Below are positions 5,183 through 5,769 of a stretch of 5,769 nucleotides of DNA, one piece after another (the stretch's first letter is position 1; each line of letters begins with the position of its first letter). Made by a program: the position numbers and the translations under genes. Origin of the DNA: Candidatus Zipacnadia bacterium. GTDB lineage: Bacteria; Armatimonadota; UBA5377; JALGUK01. The stretch is taken from positions 1 to 5,769 of the forward strand of contig JALGUK010000295.1 of assembly GCA_029820875.1 (NCBI GenBank), given 5' to 3'. The notes beneath the pieces were generated by a model that searched no databases, was not told the DNA's origin, and saw only the letters and a list, made by a program, of their open reading frames with translations.

Positions 5183-5769
5183 ATGTCCAATAATACGGCT
5201 GTCTTGATAACCGGCCTGGGTCCCGTCTCATCGGTCGGCATCGGCCGCGAGAAGTTCTTTGAGGGACTGGCCCGGGACCTGAGCGGCATCAGTGAAATCA
5301 CCGGGTTCGATGTCGCCGGCCGACCGGTCACCGAGGCCGGGGAAGTGCAGGACTTCTACCTCGAGGATTACCTCGAGAGCGAGAAAACGTACCTGGACCA
5401 CTGTTCGGAACTTGCGCTTGCCGGATGCGCCCTGACGCTGCAAGACGCAGGGTACGAGGGCGGCGGGCCGGCCGTCGGCCTCTCGCTGGGCACCGCTTAC
5501 GGCTGCCTGGACACGATGCGGGCATTCCTCGAGCGAGTGATAGCAAAGGGCCCACGGCTGGCCAACCCGTTGTTGTTCTCGCACTCCTACGCGAACACGC
5601 CTGGGAGCCTGTCGGCCATCGAGTTCTCGCTTTCGGGCTTCAATGCGACTTGCTGCACCGGCATGTCCTCGGGTGGGACGGCAATCGCCTGGGCGTTTGA
5701 CGCACTGAGACTTGACAGGGCGGAGGCGATTCTCGCTGGCGGCATGGAAGCCTTCTCGGAGACGCTCTA
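5183..5769 (+). CDS. Ketosynthase-like protein lacking the active-site Cys (chain-length-factor-like), runs off right edge
   Basis: The first 195 residues of a second thiolase-fold ketosynthase homologue. It has the N-terminal AVLITGLGPVSSVG (6-19), then LSGISEITGFD (33-43), EAGEVQDF (51-58), LALAGCALTLQDAG (77-90), GLSLGTAYG (99-107) and EAILAGGMEA (181-190). Aligning LSGFNATCCTGMSSGGTAI (150-168) without gaps to E. coli FabF around its nucleophile puts Met161 at the catalytic Cys. Cys157 and Cys158 lie 3-4 residues upstream and do not align. Such Cys-less partners are typical of chain-length factors (KS-beta), which dimerise with an active KS, although Gln is the usual replacement there. 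AGGT sits 7 nt before ATG 5183, and the gene follows the KS stop by 3 bp, so the two are almost certainly cotranscribed and coupled. The His motifs lie outside the window and would test this call. About half the protein is missing. Confidence 0.85.
   Translation, partial: MSNNTAVLITGLGPVSSVGIGREKFFEGLARDLSGISEITGFDVAGRPVTEAGEVQDFYLEDYLESEKTYLDHCSELALAGCALTLQDAGYEGGGPAVGLSLGTAYGCLDTMRAFLERVIAKGPRLANPLLFSHSYANTPGSLSAIEFSLSGFNATCCTGMSSGGTAIAWAFDALRLDRAEAILAGGMEAFSETL

Overview
This is a GC-rich bacterial window with Shine-Dalgarno-led genes, two likely GTG starts and one recognisable sigma70-type promoter. I cannot assign a genus. No rRNA, tRNA, CRISPR array, IS element or attachment site is visible. 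The layout is two divergent gene blocks that meet at a 207-bp intergenic region (2664-2870).

Left block, minus strand, reading leftwards from a strong extended -10 promoter at 2715-2742: a two-CBS-domain protein (2663-2199), a CPA2-type cation:proton antiporter with an Asp-Asp ion-binding motif (2141-933), and an iron-type alcohol dehydrogenase (834 to beyond the left edge). A perfect 8-bp all-GC hairpin lies between the CBS and antiporter genes. The antiporter has no cytosolic regulatory domain, so the CBS protein is a plausible detached sensor for it. The alcohol dehydrogenase starts 98 bp after the antiporter stop and may be co-transcribed.

Right block, plus strand: a lipoyl domain, an E3-binding (PSBD-like) domain and a FabG-type ketoreductase read as one continuous frame (2871-4043). 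This is followed by a beta-ketoacyl synthase with an intact Cys-His-His set but broken near its N-terminus by a deletion plus frameshift (4081-5179). After it comes a second ketosynthase-fold gene in which Met replaces the nucleophilic Cys (5183 to the right edge). An active ketosynthase followed by a Cys-less homologue is the arrangement of KS/chain-length-factor pairs in type II polyketide and aryl-polyene-like systems. The window therefore appears to hold the start of a dissociated fatty-acid/polyketide-like gene set.

The unusual part is that the ketoreductase carries the swinging-arm and docking modules of a 2-oxoacid dehydrogenase E2. It also lacks both arginines that E. coli FabG uses to bind ACP. 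An internal Shine-Dalgarno/ATG at 3287-3302 could give a free ketoreductase as well, or could mark a former gene boundary. The KS lesion may be real decay or an assembly error, which the sequence alone cannot settle.
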